A stretch of 64,000 nucleotides of DNA from Bremia lactucae (taxonomy: Eukaryota > Oomycota > Peronosporomycetes > Peronosporales > Peronosporaceae). Both the position numbers and the translations under genes were made by a program. Below, piece by piece: positions 45,203 to 56,866 of the stretch (position 1 is the stretch's first letter; every line of letters begins with the position of its first letter). Location: the NCBI RefSeq assembly GCF_004359215.1, contig NC_090610.1, positions 13,343,295 to 13,407,294 on the forward strand, written 5' to 3'. The notes beneath the pieces were generated by a model. The model ran no database searches, was not told where the DNA came from, and saw nothing but the letters and a program-made list of their open reading frames with translations.

Positions 45203-46100
45203 TTAAATTCCGCGACAGAAGAGGCGCGAAGTATACGTACTCACCTGAAGTTCAAACTCCTTCCCTTCGGCGATTCCAGCAAGAGAAACAGTCCCTTTCT
45301 TCGTAACCTGAAGTCGTTCGCCGTTTGGGAGGAGCAGCCAGTTCGGTTCATCGCAGTCCACAGCGTTTTCAAGCATCGAGACATCTCGAACCAAATGTCT
45401 GCTTGCACCGCTATCTACGATCCAGTGATCCATGTTCACGCCGTCTCCGTGAGCTGCAAGCGCCCATCTAGTCTTGTCGCCGACCATTGTACTGTTCTTC
45501 TTCTTCTTCGATTTGCACTCCCTGGCTATGTGACACGTGAAACATTTTCTTGTTTCGCCAACTGTATTTACGACGCCCTTGGCGACGCTTCTCATTGGAC
45601 GGTCGTCATCTTCAACCTCTTGCGCCCATGCTACAAGCTCTTGTGCATGGTGAAGATAGTCCGTGCGGCTTGGATCAAATCAGTCCAACTATCAGGAATC
45701 ACCTCAATCAAGTTTGGCATGAAAATGGTGCTTCTGTACTACTTCCAGAAACTGCAATCAGCTCCTTGCATTCGCTGTTTTAGTCCAGCGCACCCTCGAA
45801 GCAGATGCAACGTCAGGGGCATTAGGCTGGAAAATCGCGAGCGCACAAGCAACGCGAATATGTTGGACGACACGAGGCGCCACCATAGGCGGAGTTACCA
45901 GACTGCACTCGTTTGTCTGAACTAGAAGCTCATTTGATGGCACTTAATATCCCGGATGCCATCGCATGGTATGTGGACGGCATTCGTAGGACGTTACCTT
46001 CAAGATGGTGGTGCGTCCAGTATGTGATGACGATGTGTCATATCAGCAGTGGATTGGGTTTTTATAAGAAACGCCAGTATCGGTCGAATTTCGCTCGGTT
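45203..46100 (-). pseudogene. Copia protease and gag, copy A
   Basis: The protease has WIVDSGASRHL (catalytic DSG) near 45405-45440, then DEPNWLLLPNGERL. Upstream is the gag end with a zinc knuckle reading KCFTCHIARECK. The four residues normally between the second Cys and the His are missing. Gag continues to about 46100 with a frame break (frame 45943-45758). No copia 5' LTR or primer-binding site could be fixed beyond it. Confidence 0.8.
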
Positions 46101-48802
46101 TTAACAGCAATGGTACTTAGAATCTTAGAATCCTTTATCATACCTTCTCACCCAGCTCACTCCTGCCACCCGTCACGTAGCCACGTTCAAAACGACTGGC
46201 TTGTATAAATTTTATTAATCAATAAATAAAATATTTGCAAAACTAGCTCAATGGCAGTTGCCAAGGTTAATGTTGAGGGTTCGAATCGACTCGAAGAACG
46301 TAAATAAAGATAGATATGACATAAATCGGTTGGCAATTGTACGAATTAACTTTAAGTCCCGGCAAACGGGCAGTGCCTGTTCATAATTTCACTGCATCGC
46401 TTGGAAACGTACAGACCCGCTCTTTCAATGTAGTGATGTATCTCTGGAATGTGACAGCAAACGTCTTGGCATGCACAACCTAACCCTGATATACGTAGCA
46501 GACTTGACCGCATACATGAGGCGACTGGATTCCTTGTGCTGTCGTTGGAAGGGTATGATCTCGACTCAGTTCGAGCCGAGACAACGCTCGAAGAACGTTT
46601 CGTGCTGAAAGATAGCTCTGAGTGGGCGGCTCTTTTTCGTAGTGCTGACTACAAGAGGCAGTCGTGCTGGCCAGCGATAAACACCGGTGGGACAAGCAGC
46701 ACATCTACGTTAATGACTCTCTTCTGCGGAATAGACCGCTAGAGATACCATTTGACCACTAGTTTATTTACACGTATTACCTTACACTACCCGAGAGTGG
46801 TGCGACACCGTTATCAGTCGCGCGCCTGCGAGTGCTCTCGCTGTGTGGTACCGTGAATTCGAGCAAATACGACAACTTTGCATAAATATTGCTGACGACC
46901 AGGATTGAAGTCTTGCAGTACAGCTACATATGGGAGTGGCACGCGTAAATGTATCCTCCTCCACGGTAACAACCGGCGGGGGGGGGGCAGTCAGCTGCCC
47001 ACCAGTAGCACAGGCCTCTAGGCCGCAATCGGTCCATAGTGGTGTCACACAAACCTCAATGGAAGCTTTCTACCCGAAGAGAGGGATTATGCGTTGAAAA
47101 GGCAATTTTGCAAACAACAACGTCTGGTCGTTGCACGGAGGCGAGCCTTGGTCAGAATGACGCGCGAAGTACCGGGATCATTGACTATTGGCCTACTAGA
47201 TTAAAAAATGGCAAATAAAGAATGGTTTCAGTCAGAACTGGCATTGAGGTCGAGATCGTGCTATTACATGTCATAGTGTCTTTAAATACGTCTTGTAAGC
47301 ATGTGGCCAATCCGGTCACAAACTACGGGATTGATCGTTGCCATCGCGTCATAAGAGCAACTAGGGATACGAATTTTCCTGTTTTAAGCATGTATGCCCT
47401 TATAGACCATTGCATGCGCCTGCTCACCGTCTGCCTCGCAAAAAGCGAGAGGAAGGGAATGCTCCAGCTGAATAGGTGCACGGCACTCTACTAAGTTACA
47501 TCGCAATTCGGGTGACGATCACGACAAGGGTGAAACTCAAAAGCTTAGAAGCTCTCCAAATATGATCAGCCGCCAACTGTCACTCGGATGAGCAATTAAG
47601 ACAGGTGTAACCAATTCTAGGCGATGTCCGCGTTAGCGACGAATAAAAAAACGCGTTGACGTAGAAAATAGTTATGTTGATATTGGAGCATGCCTCCTAG
47701 ACAGCTGCAACTGCTCAGCGCTTTTGTCTCAAAGTATTTATTCTCCCTGTGTCAAAGCATTGTTATCCGTTATAGCTTCTTGAAGTACATGGGCAGATTG
47801 ACGATCTGGTGCCGGGGGATTTATACATGTCATAAACAATTAGTGGCCCAGGAGCCTAGCTGACAATAAATATCAAGCCGGGCTTTAGGTAACAACGAAG
47901 CACTTACCGTGGTACGTGATGTCTCTTAGAAGCAAAAACTTTAACATCAAAAACGGAGTCTAGACTCATTAAATAGTCTCGGTTTCTTATAACTGACTTA
48001 GCAGTGCCGCTAGAGCCACTCCTGTAGCTTACGATTTTGAGGGACCTAAACAGCTATTCCGTATGGATGAGAATGTCCTGTCGGGTGCCTGTGATTAGGT
48101 AAAAGCTGGCAGGGTTCAAAAAGTTGAAGCGTCTATTCTTCTCATTACTGAAGGTGAACGAAGATGTAGTTTACACTGAGCAATCACTTAATTTGCAACC
48201 GGATCGTGGAGTTCGGCATGAAATATTTCATGCCGGCAAAATCTAATGCTGCGAGGCAGGAGTCTTAAGTAAGATAGCAATGTGGTGTGCTCGAGTTTTC
48301 TTCGTAAACTTGTGGACCCAACATGCAGCGGAGCAATCGTCCAAAACAGGAAGCCAAGATGTTGACATGACTGCAGACCATTGATCACTAGACTGGAAAT
48401 TGTTGTCATCTGGGTTCTCATTGATTATAGGGAACGTTCTGTGCCGGAAAGGTAAGGTTCGAATTTCCCGACTCTAATCAGCTGCTCGCTCTCGCGTCCA
48501 AAAGATCAGGTGTACCACGTTTGCTGTTCTATCAAAATACACTTGTTTGGTATCTTGTAGGAGCTGAATCACTTTCGCCTTGTCGTGATTGCCATTGTCT
48601 GGGCCCATTGTGATCATCCCTATCAGCCGTGCCCTGTTCTGGAAATCTGCGTGTATCGAAAACTCATGGTGTATTTTGATTATCAGATCGCCTTCGACTT
48701 GAGCATGGATGGTATTTTGAATCTACCGTAATGCTTCATTAGTGCAGATCCGCATCAGAAATTCAGGGAGTTTGGCGCAGAGGATAGACCTCTCTACCAG
48801 CC
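46101..48802. other. Unassigned 2.7-kb stretch, copy A
   Basis: No retroelement domain is recognisable. It holds a tRNA-like box A/B pair at 46241-46300, a plus-strand coding-like stretch at 46495-47050 (see the intact version at 54540-55113) that here has a TGA at 46905, and a run of about nine G near 46979. The rest shows no feature. Confidence 0.4.
46241..46300 (+). ncRNA. tRNA-like Pol III promoter remnant, copy A
   Basis: TAGCTCAATGGCAG resembles box A and GGGTTCGAATC resembles box B. The box starts lie only about 34 bases apart, where a tRNA has about 44, so the anticodon arm is largely missing. It is probably a SINE head or tRNA pseudogene. Confidence 0.45.
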
Positions 48803-50092
48803 AAAGTTGTATCCCGCAAAGAAAGACAACTATCGCGCCATGCGCTGTGACAAATGAGTCGCCGTCCTCAACGAGGCATGGTCTGTATTGATGACAAAGG
48901 GTTTGCTGTCTATCAGCTGAACCCGAAAATCGACATGGGCGTATTTCATTGCGAGAAGTTCCTTGTCGTGCGCTGGATAATTCTTCTCAGTGGCCTTAAG
49001 CTGCCGCGATTGAATCGAAATTACCCATTCATTACCATTGGCATCCAGCTGCAAGAGATCACAGCCAATTGCAAAGTCTGATGCATCATACACCGCACTA
49101 AATGGACGATCCTCGTCCGGCAACGCCAATATTGGTGCCGACTTAAGGCTCAGCTTAATCGCTTCAAAAACTTGTTGAGCCTTCCCAGTCCACGATCAGA
49201 CCACGTCGTTCTTCAGCAAGTTGGTCAATGGCCTAGCCATCTTTGCGTAATTCTCGCTGTACTGGTGCAAATATTTCGCGAGACCCAACCACTTGCGTTA
49301 ATCCTTCTCGGATGACGGCGTTGGCCATTGTGTAATTGCACGAATTTTCTCTGGATCCGCACGGATTCCATTCTTACTAATAAAACATCTAAGAAAGAGA
49401 ATCTCTTCCGCCCCAAAGAGGCACTTGTTGATGTTTGAAAAAGTCGGTTTTCGCGCATACACATCAATACCGCTCGAAGGTGCTCGATATGGACCTGAAC
49501 ATCCGTTTTACCCCCTTCAGTCTTGCTGTGAACGAATATATCGTCAAAATACGTCTGCGCGAATTGCCGCATCGGCCGAAAAGAGTTGCGTAATTAGCCT
49601 ATTGCAAGGAGATGGAGCGTTAGAAAGCCCCTGGGCATGACCAACCATTCCCACAACATCCCACTGGGAGTACTCACTCACTGCTGTGAGAGAAATATCT
49701 GTTTCCCTCATGAGTAGGTAATAATAGCCGTCGGCCATGTCGAGCGCCAAAAAAATACTGCATCCGGCTTTATGTTGTTCTGCAACATATCTTTCCGAGG
49801 AATTGGCGTAAATGCCGGAATATTGACCGCATTCAACTTGTTAAAGCATAAACCATGCGCCATTTCCAATTGCGTTGACGCACACATGCGTCGGCGACGA
49901 GTGTGGCGACTTCGACTCTCGAACTAGGCTTGCTGCGTGCTTTTCCGCAAAGAATGCGTCAATAGCGTCCACTTGCTCCTTGGGCAGTGGCCATTGGCGC
50001 GTTGTACAGTACTTTGTACCCGGTTCCAGATCAATCTTGTGGCGTACATACCAATCTGGAGGTAACACCGAGGGAGGATCTTCCGAGACCAC
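48803..50092 (-). pseudogene. Type II gypsy RNase H and RT, copy A
   Basis: Similarity to the type II element begins abruptly near 48803 inside RNase H, then covers DKELLAMKYAHVDF, FSAVYDASDFAIGCDLLQ, TYFDDIFVHSKT and LDMADGYYYLLMRE. It has the same frameshifts as 16130-17004. An 11-base shortening near 48856 removes part of the SPHLSQR region. Confidence 0.85.
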
Positions 50093-50101
50093 ATCCGCAA
50101 A

Positions 50102-51360
50102 CTACTTCAACAGAGGATAAAATGGATCCCTTGGATTCTTCAGGATGGCCGAGCCATACCTCTTCTGACGATGAGCCTTCCTCTCCTCGTCCAACACCTC
50201 CAGGTCCATGACCGAGGAGGTGTTCAACTTCACAGACGTCGCTTCCCGACGTATGAGGACCACAACTTCTAGCGAACCCTCATTGAGGTCCGCTAGAAAT
50301 TCCCTTTGGGATATCTCCTCACGCTCATACAATTCTTCGAGCTTAGGAAGCGGTTCCACCTCAATCATGTCCATGTCATGTCGATCCGCGACTATGATCT
50401 CTAATTCAGGAACTGAACCAGCCCCATCTTGGGCGTATCGCCGTGCTCTTACACCTTCCTGTGGAGTTGAGCCAGTCTCACCGCTTTGTACGCGCTGTGC
50501 AACAGCTAAGATTTCCTGTGACAAGCTGAGCCCATCTTTGCCACGTGCGCATTGCCCACCGACTGCGTCTTCCTGGGTGGAGACTGACCCAGCCTCACCC
50601 CCCTTTACGCGTCGTCCAACGATAACGATTTCCTGTGAAGGAGTGAGCTCATCTTCTTCACGTGCGCGTCGCTCAACGACTGCGTCTTCCTCGGTGGAGA
50701 CTGACCCAGCCTCATCACCCTTTACGCATCGTCCAACAATTGCGATTTTATGTGACAAAGTGAACCCATCTTTGTCACGTGCGCGTCGCCCAGCGAGCCT
50801 CATCACCCTTTACGAGTCGTCCAAAGACTGCGATTTCCTGTGTAGGAGTGAACCCATCTTCTTCACGTGCGCGTTGCGCAGCTACAGCGTCTTTCTGAAC
50901 GGTAATGACCACAGCATTACCGCTTGCGCAACCCCCCACGGTTACGTCTTCCGGCGAAGAAGGAAACGCATCTCCTCCACTAATGTGTCGCCGAGCGATA
51001 TCGCTTTCTTGAGCAGTTGTGACCGCCGCACTATCCCGTGCGCAACCGCCCACGGTTGTGACTTTTCATGAAAGAGCAATCACGACTCCTTCATTCGCGC
51101 GTCGCACAGCGACACGACTTCCTGCGCAGTAGTGATCGCAGCTCTACCGCTTCCGCAACCACCCTCTATCGCGATTTCCGTTGTGAAGGCTGACCCAGCC
51201 TCAACACCTACTAAGGCCCCAGTCGATACTTGACGGCCTTCTCGATGCACCACCTCCGCCGAACCGGCAAAGAGATGTTTCGAGCGTGGAATGTGATATT
51301 CGTACACAAATCCATCGCGTGACGAAGAGAAGACATCACCCACCAAGACTCGTTTCACGA
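50102..51360 (-). pseudogene. Type II protease-RT linker with 117-base repeats, copy A
   Basis: The minus-strand frames read ARDKDGFTLSHKIAIVGR, KGDEAGSVSTEEDAV, AREEDELTPSQEIVIVGR, KGGEAGSVSTQEDAV and so on. The units repeat every 39 codons (unit starts at 50565 and 50682 are 117 bases apart). A deletion of about 30 bases near 50800 shifts the frame. The N-terminal part contains KRVLVGDVFSSSRDGFVYEY. Confidence 0.75.
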
Positions 51361-51531
51361 TTGGTTTTGTGACTAGCAGCCACGGTGCGACAACGCCAGT
51401 CGATACTTGGCTTATGCTTCATAAGCCATGGCATCTCTAGGATGAGATCATACCGATCGTCCATATCCAAGACAATTAACAGTTCTTCAAATTAAACCTC
51501 ATCAAATTTGATTATTAAGGGTAATAGAACC

Positions 51532-52065
51532 TTACGAGTCGATACGATCGATCCTGTCGCTAGGCACCTTGCTGTTGCTCTTCGAGTCTTCAATAGCCTT
51601 GGCGTACAACGCTTGATTCTTCTCCACAGTGGCCTTAGTCGCGAAGTTGTATGACGCGCTCGAGTCAATCAAGACCGTCGTGGGGTCTTCGTACTTCTTC
51701 ACCCTAGCGGTAACCACCACCAACTTTGACCGCACTGCGGGCACAGACAAACACAACAGTGTTGTTCGCGGGACTTGTTCTTCAGGAAGAGGAAGAGGCA
51801 ACCTTCCTCCTTTCTTGAGAGCGCGTGTCCTCCCAGAAGGACGTCTCGCGCCTACTGAGAGACTTCGTTTACCGACTCTACAACGCTCACTGCGTTCAGA
51901 GGTTGCTTCGTCGAAGCAGGCTTGCTATGGACTATCTTCTATGGGTTCTTGAGGTAGTTTCTGCGACAATGACCAAGCGCATTACATTCGAAACAGTGAC
52001 CACCGGCCCTTAAATATCCCCAGCGCGGACGCGCCGGTTCGGCCGATGATATCTCCATGGGGTGG
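51532..52065 (-). pseudogene. Type II gypsy protease and gag zinc knuckle, copy A
   Basis: The protease frame 51801-51532 has TTVLIDSSASYNFA. The catalytic triad normally reads DSG or DTG, and here is DSS. Upstream near 51955-52006 the zinc knuckle reads CFECNALGHCRRNY, with the last Cys replaced by Tyr. The copy ends at the N at 52066. Confidence 0.75.
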
Positions 52066-52066
52066 N
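52066..52066. other. Single ambiguous base at the duplication joint
   Basis: The only N in the window stands exactly between the end of unit A and the beginning of unit B. It marks a join of two assembled pieces rather than a sequenced junction. Confidence 0.95.
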
Positions 52067-52890
52067 GACAGGATCATGGCTGTTCTCGTTTGAAATGATA
52101 TGCGTCGCTTTCCGTTTCGAGCACCTGACGTACTTGTTCGTTCGCAGCAGCACCCAGCGTCTCGATTGCGCTGATGTGGCGCGTCGTCATCACCTTCCGA
52201 TCGCTGGCTAGCAAGACTTTTTAGCCTTTAGTCTCGTCATTTTTACCAAAGATGTACCCTCTCACCACACGCCGCTCAAAGTTTTTCTTCTTTGGATCTC
52301 TAAAGACCATGCAAGTCGACCCAAATATCACGATCCCACTTAAGTCATGAACTTGTCCGGTCAGAAGCTCGAGGGGTGAAGCCTTGTTTGCGTTTGCACG
52401 AGTTGGACTGCGGCTTAAAATGTACGCGGCGTAGTCTGCAGCATCGCTTCAAAACGTGAGGGCAATTCCCGAGCCAAAAAGCATGCATCGAACCATATTC
52501 ATGATGGTTCGATGCATACGCTCAGCTTTCCCGTTGCTTGCTTGAGTCGCGGCTTCGCTCACCTGACGAGCCACTCCTTGTTGCTTACATAGCAGGTCCA
52601 TGTTTGCATATTCACCTCCTCCATCCGTACGTAGGACATGTACGCGACATCCGAAACGCTTCTTAAAGAAAACGAGAAAGTGTTCGAGCTTTTTCGCAGC
52701 TTGGTATTTTGTTTTGCCCGCGAATACACGCACGTAATTCGTCTTGTGGTCCACGAAATTTACCAAATAACGGTTGCCATGTCGATCAAGACGCTTGATC
52801 GGCCCTTTCAGGTCACTGCAAATGACACCTCCCACGCGATCTATTGGCGAGTTTTTTCCTGAATCCTGCATGGACTGGCGGGACTTGGTT
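52067..52890 (-). pseudogene. Copia integrase, copy B, cut at the joint
   Basis: The frame 52871-52449 repeats the copia integrase core (VHVLRTDGGGEYANMDL, NGKAERMHRTIMN). The C-terminal domain continues to 52067, where the sequence stops at the N. RT and RNase H are therefore absent in this unit. Confidence 0.85.
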
Positions 52891-53245
52891 GCCTTTCCCT
52901 AGGCGCAGATCTGACAGTTCACACGCGTGAAGTCCGTAAGCTTGATTCCCGACTCGGGCTCACGGGCCATTCGCTGGACGGTGTCGAAAGATAATTGGCC
53001 AAAACGAACGTAAAAGTCCATCAGGGAGCCTTCTTAAACTTCCGATGAACGTGGTTCCCTGACAATTGCGCTCATTAACATGTCTTGAAAAGACTTAGAT
53101 GGGAGCTTACGACAGCGAAGATTTACCACCAGCACGTTCGACTCTAGTTTGAGGTGAAAAAACACCTGTGACGGTGTGCCCTTTGTAATAACCATGCCTC
53201 CGTGACGCGATTCGATGCGACATCCTTGCTGAGCTAAAAGTCCAA

Positions 53246-54150
53246 ATGATATTAAATTCCGCGACAGAAGAGGCGCGAAGTATACGTACTCACCTGAAGT
53301 TCAAACTCCTTCCCTTCGGCGATTCCAGCAAGAGTAACAGTCCCTTTCTTCGTAACCTGAAGTCGTTCGCCGTTGGGAGGAGCAGCCAGTTCGGTTCATC
53401 GCAGTCCACAGCGTTTTCAAGCATCGAGACATCTCGAACCAAATGTCTGCTTGCACCGCTATCTACGATCCAGTGATCCATGTTCACGCCGTCTCCGTGA
53501 GCTGCAAGCGCCCATCTAGTCTTGTCGCCGACCATTGTACTGTTCTTCTTCTTCTTCGATTTGCACTCCCTGGCTATGTGACACGTGAAACATTTTCTTG
53601 TTTCGCCAACTGTATTTACGACGCCCTTGGCGACGCTTCTTATTGGACGGTCGTCATCTTCAACCTCTTGCGCCCATGCTACAAGCTCTTGTGCATGGTG
53701 AAGATAGTCCGTGCGGCTTGGATCAAATCAGTCCAACTATCAGGAATCACCTCAATCAAGTTTGGCATGAAAATGGTGCTTCTGTACTACTTCCAGAAAC
53801 TGCAATCAGCTCCTTGCATTCGCTGTTTTAGTCCAGCGCACCCTCGAAGCAGATGCAACGTCAGGGGCATTAGGCTGGAAAATCGCGAGCGCACAAGCAA
53901 CGCGAATATGTTGGACGACACGAGGCGCCACCATAGGCGGAGTTACCAGACTGCACTCGTTTGTCTGAACTAGAAGCTCATTTGATGGCACTTAATATCC
54001 CGGATGCCATCGCATGGTATGTGGACGGCATTCGTAGGACGTTACCTTCAAGATGGTGGTGCGTCCAGTATGTGATGACGATGTGTCATATCAGCAGTGG
54101 ATTGGGTTTTTATAAGAAACGCCAGTATCGGTCGAATTTCGCTCGGTTTT
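53246..54150 (-). pseudogene. Copia protease and gag, copy B
   Basis: Same content as 45203-46100: DSG protease and the shortened zinc knuckle CFTCHIAREC. A one-base deletion near 53375 (GTTGGGAGG versus GTTTGGGAGG) adds a further frameshift in the protease. Confidence 0.8.
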
Positions 54151-54289
54151 AACAGCAATGGTACTTAGAATCTTAGAATCCTTTATCATACCTTCTCACC
54201 CAGCTCACTCCTGCCACCCGTCACGTAGCCACGTTCAAAACGACTGGCTTGTATAAATTTTTATTAATCAATAAATAAAATATTTGCAA

Positions 54290-54345
54290 AACTAGCTCAA
54301 TGGCAGTTGCCAAGGTTAATGTTGAGGGTTCGAATCGACTCGAAG
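54290..54345 (+). ncRNA. tRNA-like Pol III promoter remnant, copy B
   Basis: Box A and box B are identical to the copy at 46241-46300, with the same shortened spacing. Confidence 0.45.
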
Positions 54346-54539
54346 AACGTAAATAAAGATAGATATGACATAAATCGGTTGGCAATCGTACGAATTAACT
54401 TTAAGTCCCGGCAAGCGGGCAGTGCCTGTTCATGGTTTCACTGCATCGCTTGGAAACGTACAGACCCGCTCTTTCAATGTAGTGATGTATCTCTGGAATG
54501 TGACAGCAAACGTCTTGGCATGCACAACCTAACCCTGAT

Positions 54540-55113
54540 ATGCGTCGCAGACTTGACCGCATACATGAGGCGACTGGATTCCTTGTGCTGTCGTTGGAAG
54601 GGTATGATATCGACTCAGTTCGAGCCGAGACAACGCTCGAAGAACGTTTTGTGCTGAAAGATAGCTCTGAGTGGGCGGCTCTTTTTCGTAGTGCTGACTA
54701 CAAGAGGCAGTCGTGCTGGCCAGCGATAAACACCGGTAAGACAAGCAGCACATCTACGTTAATGACTCTCTTCTGCGGACTAGACCGCTAGAGATACCAT
54801 TTGACCACTAGTTTATTTACACGTGTTACCTTACACTACCCGAGAGTGGTGCGACACCGTTATCAGTCGCGCGCCTGCGAGTGCTCTCGCTGTGTGGTAC
54901 CGTGAATTCGAGCAAATACGACAACTTTGCATAAATATTGCTGACGACCAGGATTGGAGTCTTGCAGTACAGCTACATATGGGAGTGGCACGCGTAAATG
55001 TATCCTCCTCCACGGCAAAAACCGGCGGGGGGGGGGCAGTCAGCTGCCCACCAGTAGCACAGGCCTCTAGGCCGCAATCGGTCCATAGTGGTGTCGCACA
55101 AAACACCACTTGA
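54540..55113 (+). CDS. Uncharacterised coding-like pair of frames
   Basis: The frame 54540-54791 (83 residues, ATG start) reads MRRRLDRIHEATGFLVLSLE and continues acidic and protein-like. After a stop and 31 bases a second frame, 54823-55113, contains REWCDTVISRAPASALAVWY and DDQDWSLAVQLHMGVARV. Composition and codon pattern look like former coding sequence of one protein. No family is recognised. In unit A the first ATG is lost and a TGG has become TGA. It might be gag of an unknown retroelement. Confidence 0.3.
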
Positions 55114-56866
55114 AAACGTCCACTTTTATTTATCTAATGGAAGCTTTCTACCCGAAGAGAGGGATTATGCGTTGAAAAGGCAATTTTGCAAACAACAACG
55201 TCTGGTCGTTGCACGGAGGCGAGCCTTGGTCAAAATGACGCGCGAAGTACCGGGATCATTGACTATTGGCCTACTAGGTTAAAAATGGCAAATAAAGAAT
55301 GGTTTCAGTCAGAACTGGCATTGAGGTCGAGATCGTGCTATTACATGTCATAGTGTATTTGAATACGTCTTGTAAGCTTATCGTAGCATGTGGCCAATCC
55401 GGTCACAAACTACGGGATTGATCGTTGCCATGGCGTCATAATAGCAACTAGGGATACGAATTTTCCTGTTTTAAGCATGTATGCCCTTATTGACCATTGC
55501 ATGCGCCTGCTCACCGTCTGCCTCGCAAAAAGCGAGAGGAAAGGAATGCTCCAGCTTAATAGGTGCACGGCACTCTACTAAGTTACATCGCGATTCGGGT
55601 GACGATCACGACAAGGGTAAAACTCAAAAGCTTAGAAGCTCTCCAAATATGATCAGCCGCCAACTGTCACTCGGATGAGCAATTAAGACAGGTGTAACCA
55701 ATTCTAGGCGAAGTCCGCGTCAGCGACGAATAAAAAACGCGTTGAGCATGCCTCCTAGACAGCTGCAACTGATCAGCGCTTTTGTCTCAAAGTAATTATT
55801 CTCCCTGCGACAAGCATTGTTATCCGTCATAGCTTCATAGCTTCTTAAGTACATGTGCATATTAACGATCTGGTGCCGGGGGATCTATACATGTCATAAA
55901 CAATTAGTGGCCCAGGAGCCTAGCTGACAATAAATATCAAGCCGGGCTTTAGGTAACAACGAAGCACTTACCGTGGTACGTGATGTCTCTTAGAAGCAAA
56001 AACTTTAACATCAAAAACGGAGTCTAGACTCATTAAATAGTCTCGGTTTTTTATAACTGACTTAGCAGTGCCGCTAGAGCCACTCCTGTAGCTTAAGATT
56101 TTGAGGGACCTAAACAGCTATTCCGTATGGATGAGAATGTCCTGTCGGGTGCCTGTGATTAGGTAAAAGCTGGCAGGGTTCAAAAAGTTGAAGCGTCTAT
56201 TCTTCTCATTACTGAAGGTGAACGAAGATGTAGTTTACACTGAGCAATCACTTAATTTGCAACCGGATCGTGGAGTTCGGCATGAAATATTTCATGCCGG
56301 CAAAATCTAATGCTACGAGGCAGGAGTCTTAAGTAAGATAGCAATGTGGTGTGCTCAAGTTTTCTTTGTAAACTTGTGGACCCAACATGCAGCGGAGCAA
56401 TCGTCCAAAACAGGAAGCCAAGATGTTGACATGACTGCAGACCATTGATCACTAGACTGGAAATTGTTGTCATCTGGGTTCTCATTGATTATAGGGAACG
56501 TTCTGTGCCGGAAAGGTAAGGTTCGAATTTCCCGACTCTAATCAGCTGCTCGCTCTCGCGTCCAAAAGATCAGGTGTACCACGTTTGCTGTTCTATCAAA
56601 ATACACTTGTTTGGTATCTTGTAGGAGCTGAATCACTTTCGCCTTGTCGTGATTGCCATTGTCTGGGCCCATTGTGATCATCCCTATCAGCCGTGCCCTG
56701 TTCTGGAAATCTGCGTGTATCGAAAACTCATGGTGTATTTTGATTATCAGATCGCCTTCGACTTGAGCATGGATGGTATTTTGAATCTACCGTAATGCTT
56801 CATTAGTGCAGATCCGCATCAGAAATTCAGGGAGTTTGGCGCAGAGGATAGACCTCTCTACCAGCC

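Larger units (their letters stand above)
44016..52065. repeat. Unit A of an 8-kb tandem duplication
   Basis: Starting GACAGGAGCATGGCTG, this unit matches 52067-60129 in the same order: copia integrase-protease-gag, a 2.7 kb unassigned stretch, and gypsy RNase H-RT-linker-protease. The offset changes from 8051 to 8049 to 8064 because of indels. It ends CCATGGGGTGG immediately before the single N. Confidence 0.95.
54151..56866. other. Unassigned 2.7-kb stretch, copy B
   Basis: The counterpart of 46101-48802. The tRNA-like boxes are at 54290-54345. No known domain apart from the coding-like stretch listed separately. Confidence 0.4.

Noticed and set aside
45197..45925. 242-codon plus-strand frame
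   Set aside because: Antisense to copia protease and gag, where DSG and zinc-knuckle motifs fix the coding strand.
48450..48480. B-box-like GGTTCGAATTTCCCG as a tRNA 3' half
   Set aside because: No A box or acceptor stem was found at a suitable distance; too weak to annotate.
50560..50830. Regular repeats as a CRISPR-like array
   Set aside because: The 117-base units have no unique spacers, are coding in frame with RT, and the genome is eukaryotic.
50208..51071. 287-codon serine-rich plus-strand frame (also at 58272-59135)
   Set aside because: Antisense of the 117-base linker repeats, which read in frame with RT on the minus strand.
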